From contig NZ_CABPRV010000005.1 of the NCBI RefSeq assembly GCF_902459735.1, forward strand, positions 124,001-188,000: DNA of 64,000 bases. Direction: 5' to 3'. Under the pieces are notes generated by a model. The model was not told the DNA's origin, searched no databases, and worked only from the letters and a program-made list of their open reading frames with translations. The translations under genes were made by a program, and so were the position numbers. Every line of letters begins with the position of its first letter. Positions within the stretch are counted from its first letter, which is position 1. Shown in pieces: positions 31,290-39,377 of this stretch. This DNA comes from Pandoraea capi. Its GTDB lineage: Bacteria; Pseudomonadota; Gammaproteobacteria; Burkholderiales; Burkholderiaceae.

Positions 31290-32477
31290 TCAGACCTTGG
31301 CGAGGCGCTTCAGAGCTTCACGCAGCGTGTCGTCCTGCTTGGCGAAGCAGAAGCGCACCACGCCCGACTCATGCGGCTCGTGATAGAACGCGGAGACCGG
31401 GATCGCCGCAACGCCGATCTCGCCCGTCAGCCAAAGCGCGAAGTCGGCTTCGCTCATGTCGCTGATCGCGCTGTAATCCACGCATTGGAAGTAGGTGCCT
31501 TCGCATGGCAGCAGCTTGAAGCGGGTGCCCGCCAGACCTTCGCGGAACAGGTCGCGCTTCTTCTGATAGAAACCTGCGAGTTCCAGATAAGGCGCAGGGT
31601 CACGCATGTAGTCGGCCAGACCGACCTGCATCGGCGTGTTGACCGTGAACACGTTGAACTGATGCACTTTCCGGAATTCGGCGGACAGCGACGCCGGCGC
31701 CGCGACGAAACCGACCTTCCAGCCCGTCACGTGATACGTCTTGCCGAAGCTCGACACGATGAAGCTACGGCGCGCGAGTTCGGGGTGACGCGCCACGCTC
31801 TCGTGCCGCTTGCCGTCGTACACCATGTGTTCGTAGACCTCGTCCGAGATCAGCAGGATGTCGGTGCCTGCCACGATGTCGGCCAGCTTCGTGAGGTCCT
31901 GCTCATGCCACACGGTGCCGCTCGGATTGTGCGGCGTGTTGAACAGAATCAGGCGCGTACGCGGTGTGATGGCAGCGGCCAGCTTGTCGAACGGAATCCG
32001 GAACTCAGGGGCCTCGAGGGTAATGAACACCGGCTTGCCGCCGGCCAGCTCGATCGACGGGACATAGCTGTCGTACGTTGGCTCGAACACAATGACTTCG
32101 TCGCCCGGATGCACCGTGGCGAGAATCGCCGTCAGCAGGGCCTGCGTGGCCCCGGCCGTCACCGTGATTTCCGTGTTCCAGTCGTACGCCTGGCCGTAGA
32201 GCTTGCCGATCTTGGCGGCAATAGCCTGACGCAGCGCGGGCACACCGGCCATCGGGGGGTACTGGTTGTGGTCTTCGCGCATGGCGCGCGAGACGGCGTC
32301 GACGATCTTCGGGTCGCATGGGAAGTCGGGGAAGCCTTGCCCGAGGTTCACCGCCTGCTTCTCGGCAGCCAGCGCCGACATGACGGTGAAGATGGTGGTG
32401 CCGACGTTCGGCAGGCGCGACGCGAGCGGCGGCGCAACCAGCGCAGGCGTGGTGGATCCAGTGTGAGGCGCGTTCAT
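31290..32477 (-). CDS. PLP-dependent aminotransferase (methionine aminotransferase type)
   Basis: A 395-residue class I/II fold-type-I aminotransferase. The sequence shows 'NLGQGFPDFPCDPKIVDAV', 'HNQYPPMAGVPALRQAIA', 'NTPHNPSGTVW', 'LISDEVYEHMVYDG' (Asp and Tyr contacts to PLP), the lysine motif 'SSFGKTYHVTGWKVGF', and the C-terminal Arg in 'GVVRFCFAKQDDTL'. It is closest by eye to YbdL-type methionine/kynurenine aminotransferases. It would convert a 2-oxo acid to an amino acid in the cytosol. No clear Shine-Dalgarno site precedes the ATG, so the exact start is less sure. Confidence 0.9.
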   Translation of the reverse strand: MNAPHTGSTTPALVAPPLASRLPNVGTTIFTVMSALAAEKQAVNLGQGFPDFPCDPKIVDAVSRAMREDHNQYPPMAGVPALRQAIAAKIGKLYGQAYDWNTEITVTAGATQALLTAILATVHPGDEVIVFEPTYDSYVPSIELAGGKPVFITLEAPEFRIPFDKLAAAITPRTRLILFNTPHNPSGTVWHEQDLTKLADIVAGTDILLISDEVYEHMVYDGKRHESVARHPELARRSFIVSSFGKTYHVTGWKVGFVAAPASLSAEFRKVHQFNVFTVNTPMQVGLADYMRDPAPYLELAGFYQKKRDLFREGLAGTRFKLLPCEGTYFQCVDYSAISDMSEADFALWLTGEIGVAAIPVSAFYHEPHESGVVRFCFAKQDDTLREALKRLAKV

Positions 32478-32661
32478 GTTGGCGGTAGACGATGCAGTGA
32501 TCAGGTCGCCATTCTAACGCCGTCGCGCCGCCGCTGCGGGCCGTCCACGGTCACGGCGCCAGCGATTTCGGACTATCGATAGGCCGTCCGCCGGTATTTT
32601 CTTAGCGGGCTTTCGGACGTGTCCCCGTTCAGCGTCTTCAATGCAGCGTCTTCAATGACAA

Positions 32662-33177
32662 TCAACGACCCGCCGTGACCAGCAGCGACGTGAAGGCGCT
32701 CGCCGTCAGAATCCGAAAGCCGAACTGACGCGCCACGCGGCTACGCAGCTTGAGCACGGCCTTGTCCTTGCTGACGAGCCAGTGCGCATGCCCGTCGCGG
32801 GCGGCTTCGAGGAACTTCTGATCGTCTCGGTCGCGGCACAGCGGGAGTTGCGCGGGCACAGGGGCGTCTTCGGGGACGACGATGCGGTGCGTGTGGGTGT
32901 CGACCCAGACCAGCGCAGCCTCGTTGTCGATCTCACGCGATGCGAATTGGGGGTACGTGAGGACGATGGCCAGCTCGTCGCGGCAGCGCGGCGCCATCAG
33001 CGCGGTGAGGCGGCGCTCGACGATGGCGTCGCGCACCGGGCGCGCCACCGGATCGTCGAAGACGAGCAAATCGATCCACACATTGGTGTCGAGGACCACG
33101 CGCGGCGGCGTGGCGAGCGTGTCGAGATGCTCGGCGAAGGCCCGATCAGCGGGCGTGGCAACAGCGTTTTGAAGCAT
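32662..33177 (-). CDS. Orphan PIN-domain protein (putative toxin-like RNase, COG1569)
   Basis: A 171-residue PIN-domain protein. The acidic metal-binding residues are all visible: Asp30 in 'VVLDTNVWIDLL', Glu68 in 'CRDELAIVL', Asp118/Asp119 in 'CRDRDDQKFLEAA' and Asp138 in 'LVSKDKAVL', so a Mg2+-dependent RNase site looks intact. No small antitoxin gene lies on either side; the downstream neighbour is the convergently oriented end of an intergenic stretch, and the upstream neighbour is yaaA, divergent. It may be a stand-alone RNase-like protein rather than a toxin. I chose MLQNAVATP; a longer frame (start 33261) would run into yaaA. Confidence 0.83.
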   Translation of the reverse strand: MLQNAVATPADRAFAEHLDTLATPPRVVLDTNVWIDLLVFDDPVARPVRDAIVERRLTALMAPRCRDELAIVLTYPQFASREIDNEAALVWVDTHTHRIVVPEDAPVPAQLPLCRDRDDQKFLEAARDGHAHWLVSKDKAVLKLRSRVARQFGFRILTASAFTSLLVTAGR

Positions 33178-33206
33178 TGGATAGAATGACGGTTTCTCGT
33201 TAGTTT

Positions 33207-33216
33207 CTTGATCAAG
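33207..33216. promoter_or_regulatory. Short palindrome between the PIN gene and yaaA
   Basis: CTTGATCAAG is a perfect 10-bp palindrome placed centrally in the 58-base divergent gap. It could be an operator shared by both genes; such short palindromes can be chance. Confidence 0.3.
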
Positions 33217-33235
33217 CAGGAACGCTGCACCCGAT

Positions 33236-34015
33236 ATGATAATTGTTCTCTCGCCGGCCAAATCGCTCGACTACGAAACGCCGCCGCACGTGAGCACGCA
33301 CACCGTGCCGCAGTTCGTGGACGACGCTGCCGAACTGATCGAAGGTCTGCGTGAACTGAGCCCGGCACAGGTCGGCTCGCTCATGAGCATTTCCGATCAA
33401 CTCGCCGCGCTGAACGCCACGCGCTACGCCGAGTGGTCGCCGCGCTTCGACACCACCAACGCCAAGCAGGCCGTACTTGCCTTCAATGGCGACGTCTACG
33501 AGGGCCTTTCCGCCCGCACGCTCGACGCCCGCCAGCTCGAATTCGCCCAGAAGCACCTGCGCATTCTGTCGGGCCTTTACGGCGTGCTGCGCCCGCTCGA
33601 TCTGCTGCAACCGTACCGTCTGGAGATGGGCACGCGCTTCGTGAACAAGCGTGGCCGTGATCTCTACGCATTCTGGGGTGAGCGTGTGACGCAGACGATC
33701 AACGCATCGCTCGCCGAGCATAGCGAGACGCGCCGTGTGCTGGTCAATCTCGCGTCGGAAGAGTACTTCAAGGTCGTCAAGCGCCGTCTGGTCGAAGCGC
33801 CGGTGATTACGCCGGTGTTCGAGGACTGGAAGAGCGGCAAGTACAAGATCATCAGCTTTTACGCCAAGCGCGCTCGCGGTCTGATGGCCCGTTACGCCAT
33901 CGAGCGCGGGGTGATCGACGTGCAGCAACTCAAGGCCTTCGACACCGAAGGGTATGCGTTCGACGACAGCGTCTCGAACGATTCGCTGTGGGTTTTCCGT
34001 CGCCGCGTGGCCTGA
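33236..34015 (+). CDS. yaaA: Peroxide stress protein YaaA
   Basis: A 259-residue protein of the YaaA (formerly DUF328/UPF0246) family. Hallmarks are '[17 protein letters not shown]' at the N terminus, '[13 protein letters not shown]', '[31 protein letters not shown]' and the C-terminal '[20 protein letters not shown]'. In E. coli YaaA lowers free iron and so protects DNA during H2O2 stress. The start codon has only a weak ribosome site. A strong terminator follows. It is divergent from the PIN gene. Confidence 0.95.
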   Translation: MIIVLSPAKSLDYETPPHVSTHTVPQFVDDAAELIEGLRELSPAQVGSLMSISDQLAALNATRYAEWSPRFDTTNAKQAVLAFNGDVYEGLSARTLDARQLEFAQKHLRILSGLYGVLRPLDLLQPYRLEMGTRFVNKRGRDLYAFWGERVTQTINASLAEHSETRRVLVNLASEEYFKVVKRRLVEAPVITPVFEDWKSGKYKIISFYAKRARGLMARYAIERGVIDVQQLKAFDTEGYAFDDSVSNDSLWVFRRRVA

Positions 34016-34030
34016 CGCCAGCTTTCTCTT

Positions 34031-34063
34031 AGCCCCGGGCAATGTCCCGGGGCTTTCCTTTTT
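34031..34063 (+). terminator. Rho-independent terminator of yaaA
   Basis: AGCCCCGGG (34031-34039) pairs with CCCGGGGCT (34046-34054) across a 6-base loop and is followed by TTCCTTTTT. Confidence 0.88.
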
Positions 34064-34080
34064 CGCCAGCGAGACTCGCC

Positions 34081-35229
34081 ATGACCGTACGCATCAGCAG
34101 CCGGTTCGACAGCGGCGCCATTCAGGTAGTGAGCGCCGAGCGCGCCGACGACATCCATGTTCGTATTGCGCAGGACGGCGCCGCCGAATTCGCGCAGTGG
34201 TTCCATTTTTGTGTGCAGGGCGTGAAAGGCGTGCCATGCCGCATCGTGTTCGATAACGCCGGGCAGACGTCTTATCCGCGTGGCTGGGAAAACTATCGTG
34301 CCGTGGCGTCCTACGACCGGGTGACGTGGTTCCGTGTGCCGACGTCGTATGACGGGCAGGTCATGACGGTGGCCTTCACGCCCGCCCACGACAGCGTGTA
34401 TCTGGCGTACTTCGAGCCGTATGGGGAGGAGCGTCATCTGGCGTTGCTGGGTACTTCGCAGAATTCGCCGCTGGTGCGTTCTCGCTCGCTGGGGCAGACC
34501 GTCGACGGTCGCGACATGACGTTGCTCACGGTGGGCGAGCCGCGTGCCGGCAAGCGCCGCATCTGGGTGATCGCGCGGCAGCATCCGGGGGAGACGATGG
34601 CGGAGTGGTTCGTCGAGGGCATGCTGCGCCGTTTGCTCGGCGCGGGTGACTGGGCGGGCGATCCGCTCGCACCGGCCTTGCTCGACGACGCGGTGTTCTA
34701 CGTCGTGCCGAACATGAATCCCGACGGGTCGTCGCGCGGCAACCTGCGCACGAACGCGACGGGCGCGAACCTCAATCGCGAGTGGGCAGCGCCTGATCTC
34801 GTGCGCAGCCCCGAGGTGTATCACGTGCGCGCCGCCATCGAGGCGACCGGCTGCGACATGTTCTTCGACATCCATGGCGACGAGGCGTTGCCTTACGTAT
34901 TTCTCGCGGGCAACGACGGTGTCGAATGGGGCACGGATGCCGTGCTCGCGCGCGAGAAAGCCTTCGGCGAACGGCTGAAAGCGGCGAGCCTCGACTTTCA
35001 GGACAAGTTCGGCTATCCCCCGGGCAAGCACGGTCCCGAGTCGCTGAAGCTGGCCTCGAAATGGATCGCGCACCGTTTCGGCTGCCTGTCGCTCACGCTC
35101 GAAATGCCGTTCAAGGACAACGCGAACCGCCCCAATCCGCAAGTCGGATGGAGCGGGGCGCGCAGTGCTGCGTTGGGCGCGTCGATGCTTGCCGCTATCT
35201 GGGCGCAGCTACAGGCCGATCAGGTCTGA
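34081..35229 (+). CDS. M14 family zinc carboxypeptidase
   Basis: A 382-residue protein. The first 130 residues are a beta-rich domain, as in cytosolic carboxypeptidases of the AGBL/Nna1 group ('WFHFCVQGVKGVPCRIVFDNAGQTSYPRGWENY'). The catalytic domain has the zinc ligands in 'ARQHPGETMAEWFVEG' (HxxE) and in 'FFDIHGDEALPYVF', the substrate Arg/Asn in 'ATGANLNREW', and the catalytic Glu probably in 'SLTLEMPFKDN'. There is no signal peptide, so it is expected to be cytosolic; the peptide substrate is unknown. The start ATG is 18 bases past the yaaA terminator and has only a weak GAGA site. Confidence 0.9.
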   Translation: MTVRISSRFDSGAIQVVSAERADDIHVRIAQDGAAEFAQWFHFCVQGVKGVPCRIVFDNAGQTSYPRGWENYRAVASYDRVTWFRVPTSYDGQVMTVAFTPAHDSVYLAYFEPYGEERHLALLGTSQNSPLVRSRSLGQTVDGRDMTLLTVGEPRAGKRRIWVIARQHPGETMAEWFVEGMLRRLLGAGDWAGDPLAPALLDDAVFYVVPNMNPDGSSRGNLRTNATGANLNREWAAPDLVRSPEVYHVRAAIEATGCDMFFDIHGDEALPYVFLAGNDGVEWGTDAVLAREKAFGERLKAASLDFQDKFGYPPGKHGPESLKLASKWIAHRFGCLSLTLEMPFKDNANRPNPQVGWSGARSAALGASMLAAIWAQLQADQV

Positions 35230-35373
35230 ACGGCGATGTCGCATGCGGGCACGCCGTGACGGGGGGGGCTGCGCGTCGCCCCGATGGATGTCGTAGCGTC
35301 GTAATGTGTTTCATGTCGGGGGGCACGTCAGGCGCCACGTCGGATGCCATAGCGAAAGGCTACGCACGCGACA

Positions 35374-35400
35374 ACGCACGGCGCGCAATGCGCCGTGCGT
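35374..35400. terminator. Hairpin between convergent genes
   Basis: An 11-bp perfect stem (ACGCACGGCGC at 35374-35384, complement at 35390-35400) with a 5-base loop lies between the M14 peptidase gene and the convergent secreted-protein gene. It is a probable terminator for the minus-strand gene; its T-tail is weak. Confidence 0.55.
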
Positions 35401-35428
35401 CATACTGCTACCTGCGACCGTCCGACGA

Positions 35429-36076
35429 TCAGTTCTTCTTTTTCGTCGTGCTCTTTTTCGTCGCGCTCTTTTTCGCGGTGCCCGACTTCGCCGTCGACTT
35501 GCTTCCCGACGATTTGGCCGTCGCGGTGCGCTTGCCTGACTTCGACGTGGCGTGCGATGCCTTGCCGCGCGTGTTGCTGCGCGTGGCGCGCTTCACGGGC
35601 TGCTCCACCTGCGAGAGCGGCGAGGTGTAATCGAAGCCCATCATGCGGCCATCGGCGTAGCCACAGCGAATGTGGATGTTGTCGGTCTGACCGGTCGTGC
35701 GCTTGCCGACACCGTCGAGCTCCACCATCTGCGTGACGTCGACACGTTGCTTGCGATCGTCGAACGGACCGTTCCACGGTTCGACTTTCGCGTGCCCCGC
35801 ATCGAGCGCCGTCTCGCCATACTCCACACTCTCGTAACCGGGCAGCGTAGCGACGACGAAACTCGCGTGCGCAGCGCAATCGGCCACCAGCGGATCCGCG
35901 TGACGGGTGTTGATGAATTGCTCGACCAGCGTGCGATGCTGTTCGAGCGTGAAGGCCTGTGCCGGGGCAGTGAAGCCCGACAGACAGAGCGGCGCAGAGA
36001 CCGCGGCGATGCCGGCGACCTGGCGCACGGCTCGCATCACGACGCCTGCGGCGCGTTGAAAAAATCGATTCGACAT
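35429..36076 (-). CDS. Secreted protein with Lys/Ser/Thr-rich tail (BspC-like)
   Basis: A 215-residue protein with a signal peptide (hydrophobic 'GIAAVSAPLCLSGF' and predicted cleavage after 'APAQA', residue 41). The mature domain (about 42-158) contains 'EQHRTLVEQFINTRHADPLVADCAAHASFVVATL' and two cysteines (in 'ADCAAH' and 'IRCGYADG') that could form a disulfide. I associate it, tentatively, with the BspC-domain proteins of Burkholderiales. Residues 160-215 are low-complexity and rich in Lys, Ser, Thr and Ala, similar to histone H1 tails. The function is unknown. The tail may bind nucleic acid or acidic surface polymers, which is inference. Confidence 0.75.
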   Translation of the reverse strand: MSNRFFQRAAGVVMRAVRQVAGIAAVSAPLCLSGFTAPAQAFTLEQHRTLVEQFINTRHADPLVADCAAHASFVVATLPGYESVEYGETALDAGHAKVEPWNGPFDDRKQRVDVTQMVELDGVGKRTTGQTDNIHIRCGYADGRMMGFDYTSPLSQVEQPVKRATRSNTRGKASHATSKSGKRTATAKSSGSKSTAKSGTAKKSATKKSTTKKKN

Positions 36077-36609
36077 TGCTTGACGTAATCTCGGGGGCTG
36101 ACAGACCGTTCAGGCTGTTCGCATGAACCGGCCCTGAGTATTGCTGAGCAATGCGGGCATGCGACGACTCATTTCAAGAACCGCTCGCACACACCGCTCG
36201 CGAAGAAGCTTGACCGCATTTTGAAAGACAGCGGCGAAGCGGCATCCATCTTAACCGAAAAAAAGCCGCCGACGCCCGCCGGGTAAGCCCGCAGACGTAA
36301 CAGTGCACCTCGTGAAAGTTACACCACGCTACAATGCGGCCCTGTCTGAGCGATGTTTCGACGTGATTCGATGCGGCGCAACGCGCTTCGATCCTCCGGC
36401 GAGACTGCATCGATCGTGCAAACACTGCGCCATCCACACGCGTGTTTCGCGGCGAAAGCGCGTGTCCTGCGGTAACAGGGGGCGCATTGTGGCATCTGAG
36501 GCGTTCACGCAATCGCTCGAATAGCGGCGTAATTCACGCTATTTCACGCGGTTTGTGCAATGCACGTTTGCGCGTCGCCTCAGGCCATCTCCCGTTCCTA
36601 CGCTTCGGT
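36077..36609. other. Intergenic region, promoters expected but not resolved
   Basis: These 533 bases separate divergent genes (secreted protein on -, TrmB-like on +). I see no gene: short frames on both strands have atypical codon use. An A-tract (around 36261-36267) and several GC-rich stretches are present. Promoters for both neighbours should be here, but I cannot fix their boxes. Confidence 0.4.
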
Positions 36610-37305
36610 ATGTTTGCAAATTCACGCACTGTCGACAGTGCCCAAACCGGTCCGCACGACAAACTCGCAGAGCTCGTGGCGCGTCATCGCAACGCGACCT
36701 TTCGCAAGCCGCTTGCGGCCTACAGTGCTGCGGCATTCGATGCCGCCATCGCCGCGTGGCGCAATGCAGGCGCTGCGCCGTTGATCATCGATGCCGGATG
36801 CGGTGTCGGCGAGAGCACGCTGCGGCTGGCCACACAGTTCCCCGATCACTTCGTCATCGGCATCGATCAGTCGGAGAGCCGCATCGTGCGCGGCAAGGAT
36901 TGGTGGGACGGTGTGTGGCCCGAGAACTTCGTGTGGGTGCGCGCCGATCTGGTGGACTTCTGGCGACAGCTTCATGACGCGGGCATTCGTCCTGCGCGTC
37001 ACTACATCCTCTATCCGAATCCGTGGCCGAAGATCGGTCAGTTGGCTCGTCGATGGCATGCGCATGCCGTGTTCCCGACGGTCGTCGCCCTCGGCGGCGT
37101 GCTGGAGTGTCGTAGCAACTGGGACATCTACATCGACGAATTCGCGCTGGCGGTGACGTGGTTGAGCGGCGTCACGCCCCACGTCGAAGCGTGGCCGCCG
37201 CAGGACGACCCTGCATCCGTGGAGCCCATCACACCTTTCGAACGCAAGTACCTGGCGTCTGGACACGGCTTGCATCGCTGCGTGGTCACGCTGCCGTCCC
37301 AATGA
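36610..37305 (+). CDS. TrmB-like SAM-dependent methyltransferase with altered catalytic motif
   Basis: A 231-residue Rossmann methyltransferase. Motif I 'IIDAGCGVGEST' (from residue 59) and 'IGIDQSESRI' bind SAM. The TrmB-specific 'YPNPWPK' (135-141) and the C-terminal 'PITPFERKYLASGHG' mark it as a member of the tRNA (guanine-N7) methyltransferase family. However, canonical TrmB has PDPWPK followed by a His/Arg-rich stretch; here the Asp is Asn137 and the following residues are IGQLARR. The N-terminal region typical of TrmB is also missing. So it may act on another substrate or with reduced activity. The start was chosen at MFANSRTV. Confidence 0.8.
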   Translation: MFANSRTVDSAQTGPHDKLAELVARHRNATFRKPLAAYSAAAFDAAIAAWRNAGAAPLIIDAGCGVGESTLRLATQFPDHFVIGIDQSESRIVRGKDWWDGVWPENFVWVRADLVDFWRQLHDAGIRPARHYILYPNPWPKIGQLARRWHAHAVFPTVVALGGVLECRSNWDIYIDEFALAVTWLSGVTPHVEAWPPQDDPASVEPITPFERKYLASGHGLHRCVVTLPSQ

Positions 37306-37350
37306 TCTTGCGGATGCAATTCGGTCGCCAGTGTCGATTCGGTCGCCCAT

Positions 37351-37396
37351 AAACGCAACCGGCCGTGCGGGATGCGCGCACGGCCGGTTGCGTTTT
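37351..37396. terminator. Long bidirectional terminator
   Basis: An 18-bp perfect stem (37351-37368 with 37378-37395) and a 9-base loop, with A/T at the base of both arms, separates the TrmB-like gene from the convergent DUF2863 gene. Confidence 0.88.
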
Positions 37397-37442
37397 GCAA
37401 CGCCGATGTGCCCGGAGGCGAACGTCGGCGTCGGATCGACGA

Positions 37443-38621
37443 TCAGTGGAAGTGGGGACGGCTCGGTTCGGCGTCTTCCGGCATTTCCGCGTGAACGACT
37501 TCGCCGACGGGGTCTGGATAGAGCGGCACGCCGCAATCGTCGCAATACTCTGGATCGAAGCGCCCCGGATGCTTGCGAATGTCCGTCACGCCGCACACCT
37601 TGAGCAGGTCCGTGACTTCATCGAGGGCACCGCCTTCGACTTCGCCATTCTCGCGGCCATACAGCGGCCAAACCACACCGTAGATCACGTCGTTGCTGCC
37701 GCGCTGCGTGAAGCCGATGCGGTACTCGTCGATATTTTGCTCGCCGAAGCCGGCGACGACGGCACGCAGTTCCGGCGGCGTGAGCGTGAGCACATCTTCC
37801 AGATAACGCAGCGCCGTGCGAATCGTGTGCGGACGGATACGCTCGTCGGCTTCGCGGCAACTGGCGTAGTAAGCGTCGGGCAGCAGGCATTCGATCTCGC
37901 AGCCCGGCAGCAGCGCGTTCAGGTTGGGACCGCCTTGGGCCGACCAGGCTTCCTGGCATTGACCGCGCTCTGCGTGGCGTGCGCCATCTTCCTGCCAGCG
38001 GAACATCGGCGCGCCCTTGGGCACGGTCACGGCGGCGAGCAGGAAGCGCGGATCGGCGAGGATCGGCGCGGTTTCCGGCAAGTCGCTGCCGGGCTGCTTC
38101 ACTTCGGCGTTGCTGACGGCGGCCTGCACGAGTTGTTGCGTGACCTTCCACGATTCGCAGTGCGTGCGCGGGAGCTGATCGATGCTGTAGAGGTAGGGCG
38201 AAATGGCCACGCGAGCCGATTCCGCCAGTACGTGGGCGTGCAGATGGGCACGCACCGGCATGAGAGCGTCGGATTTCACCGGGCCCGAGGGAATCGCGTA
38301 ACGCGTCCACGCGAGAATGGGGATGGCGACGAGCAGGCCGTCCCAGATTTCGCCGTCGGCTTCGGGTTCTGCGGATTCGCTTTGCGATTCGATCAGATCG
38401 GCGAGTGCGCCATAGGCTTCGCTGTGGTTGGCCTGAAGATGGTCGAGCGCGGCGTCGATCGCCGGCTGGTTGCCCGTGCGCAGTACGCGCGTGAGCAACG
38501 TGTCGAGCTGGGCTTCCCAGAAGCGGTCTTCGATGCGGCTACCCGAGGCAGCCAGCGCGAGCGCGTGGCCGACCAGCTTTTCGGCGTCGGGGGTCAGTCG
38601 TTTGGCGGTGCGTGAGCGCAT
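37443..38621 (-). CDS. DUF2863 family protein
   Basis: A 392-residue protein of unknown function, recognised as the betaproteobacterial DUF2863 family. The N-terminal half is helical ('RFWEAQLDTLLTRVLRTGNQPAIDAALDHLQ'), with an acidic Ser/Glu segment near residues 85-95. The middle contains 'ILAWTRYAIPSGPV'. The C-terminal end carries a CxxC pair ('PEYCDDCGVPLYPDPVGEVVHAEMPED') with His residues near it, suggesting a small metal site. The start at 38621 (MRSRTAKRL) is preferred over an ATG seven codons upstream; neither has a good ribosome site. It is convergent with the TrmB-like gene. Confidence 0.82.
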   Translation of the reverse strand: MRSRTAKRLTPDAEKLVGHALALAASGSRIEDRFWEAQLDTLLTRVLRTGNQPAIDAALDHLQANHSEAYGALADLIESQSESAEPEADGEIWDGLLVAIPILAWTRYAIPSGPVKSDALMPVRAHLHAHVLAESARVAISPYLYSIDQLPRTHCESWKVTQQLVQAAVSNAEVKQPGSDLPETAPILADPRFLLAAVTVPKGAPMFRWQEDGARHAERGQCQEAWSAQGGPNLNALLPGCEIECLLPDAYYASCREADERIRPHTIRTALRYLEDVLTLTPPELRAVVAGFGEQNIDEYRIGFTQRGSNDVIYGVVWPLYGRENGEVEGGALDEVTDLLKVCGVTDIRKHPGRFDPEYCDDCGVPLYPDPVGEVVHAEMPEDAEPSRPHFH

Positions 38622-38786
38622 AGTCGTGCAAAGCAGAAACACATGAACTCACGATTGTACGGCATGCGTGAACGCGATAGATGGGACGCTTGCACCAATC
38701 GCGTCGACGCCTGCCGCCAGTTGCCTCCACGTCACCCCAAGTTCGCTGCGACGTGGCGGTTGCGGGACGTGGCGTTTCGGGGGCGT

Positions 38787-39377
38787 TCAGAAGTCGAACG
38801 CGAGATTGGCCGGGGCGGAGAGTCGCGTATGGCGCGTCGTCGCGGCGCTCGCACCCTTGACGGGGGAGAGCGCTGCGCCTTCGAGCGAGAGCAGGGCGAG
38901 CTTGCGTTCCACGCCGCTGGCGTAGCCCGTGAGCGTACCGTCTGCGCCGATCACGCGATGGCACGGCACGATAATCGTTATCGGATTGCGCCCGTTGGCG
39001 GCGCCGACGGCGCGCGACTTGTTGGCGTCGCCCAAGGCATGCGCGAGATCGCCGTAGCTGCGCGTCTCACCGAAGGGAATGCGGCGAAGTTCATCCCACA
39101 CGCTCATCTGGAACGGCGTGCCCTCGGGGGCGAGGTCCAGTTCGAAGAGGCGGCGTCCGTCGTGAAAATACTCGTCGAGCTGCTGTTTGGCGGCTGTCAG
39201 CACGGCAACGCCGTCGCCATCGCGGCGCACATCGCCGTCCTGCGGGAAATACTTCTGATGCGAGAAATAAACGCCGGTCAGCGCGTCGCCGTTCGCGACG
39301 AGCAGCATCTGGCCCAGCGGACTCTCGTACAGCGTTTCGTAGTGGGTCACTGGCGTGGCGGAAGTGATACGGGTCAT
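38787..39377 (-). CDS. ogt: Methylated-DNA-[protein]-cysteine S-methyltransferase
   Basis: A 196-residue suicide DNA-repair protein that takes the alkyl group from O6-methylguanine. The active-site signature 'NPITIIVPCHRVIGADGTLTGYASGVERK' is intact, and the DNA-binding helix 'FGETRSYGDLAHALGDANKSRAVGAANGRNP' precedes it. The N-terminal domain starts 'YETLYESPLGQMLLVANGDALTGVYF'. The C-terminal 25 residues extend beyond the usual end. Its start overlaps the stop of the upstream Ada/AlkA fusion gene by four bases, so the two are translationally coupled. Confidence 0.95.
   Translation of the reverse strand: MTRITSATPVTHYETLYESPLGQMLLVANGDALTGVYFSHQKYFPQDGDVRRDGDGVAVLTAAKQQLDEYFHDGRRLFELDLAPEGTPFQMSVWDELRRIPFGETRSYGDLAHALGDANKSRAVGAANGRNPITIIVPCHRVIGADGTLTGYASGVERKLALLSLEGAALSPVKGASAATTRHTRLSAPANLAFDF

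Noticed and set aside
32662-33177. Type II toxin-antitoxin module.
   Set aside because: Only the PIN protein is present; I see no small antitoxin frame upstream or downstream.
36174-36512. A 112-codon minus-strand frame upstream of the TrmB-like gene.
   Set aside because: Overlaps the expected promoter region, with no ribosome site or family resemblance.
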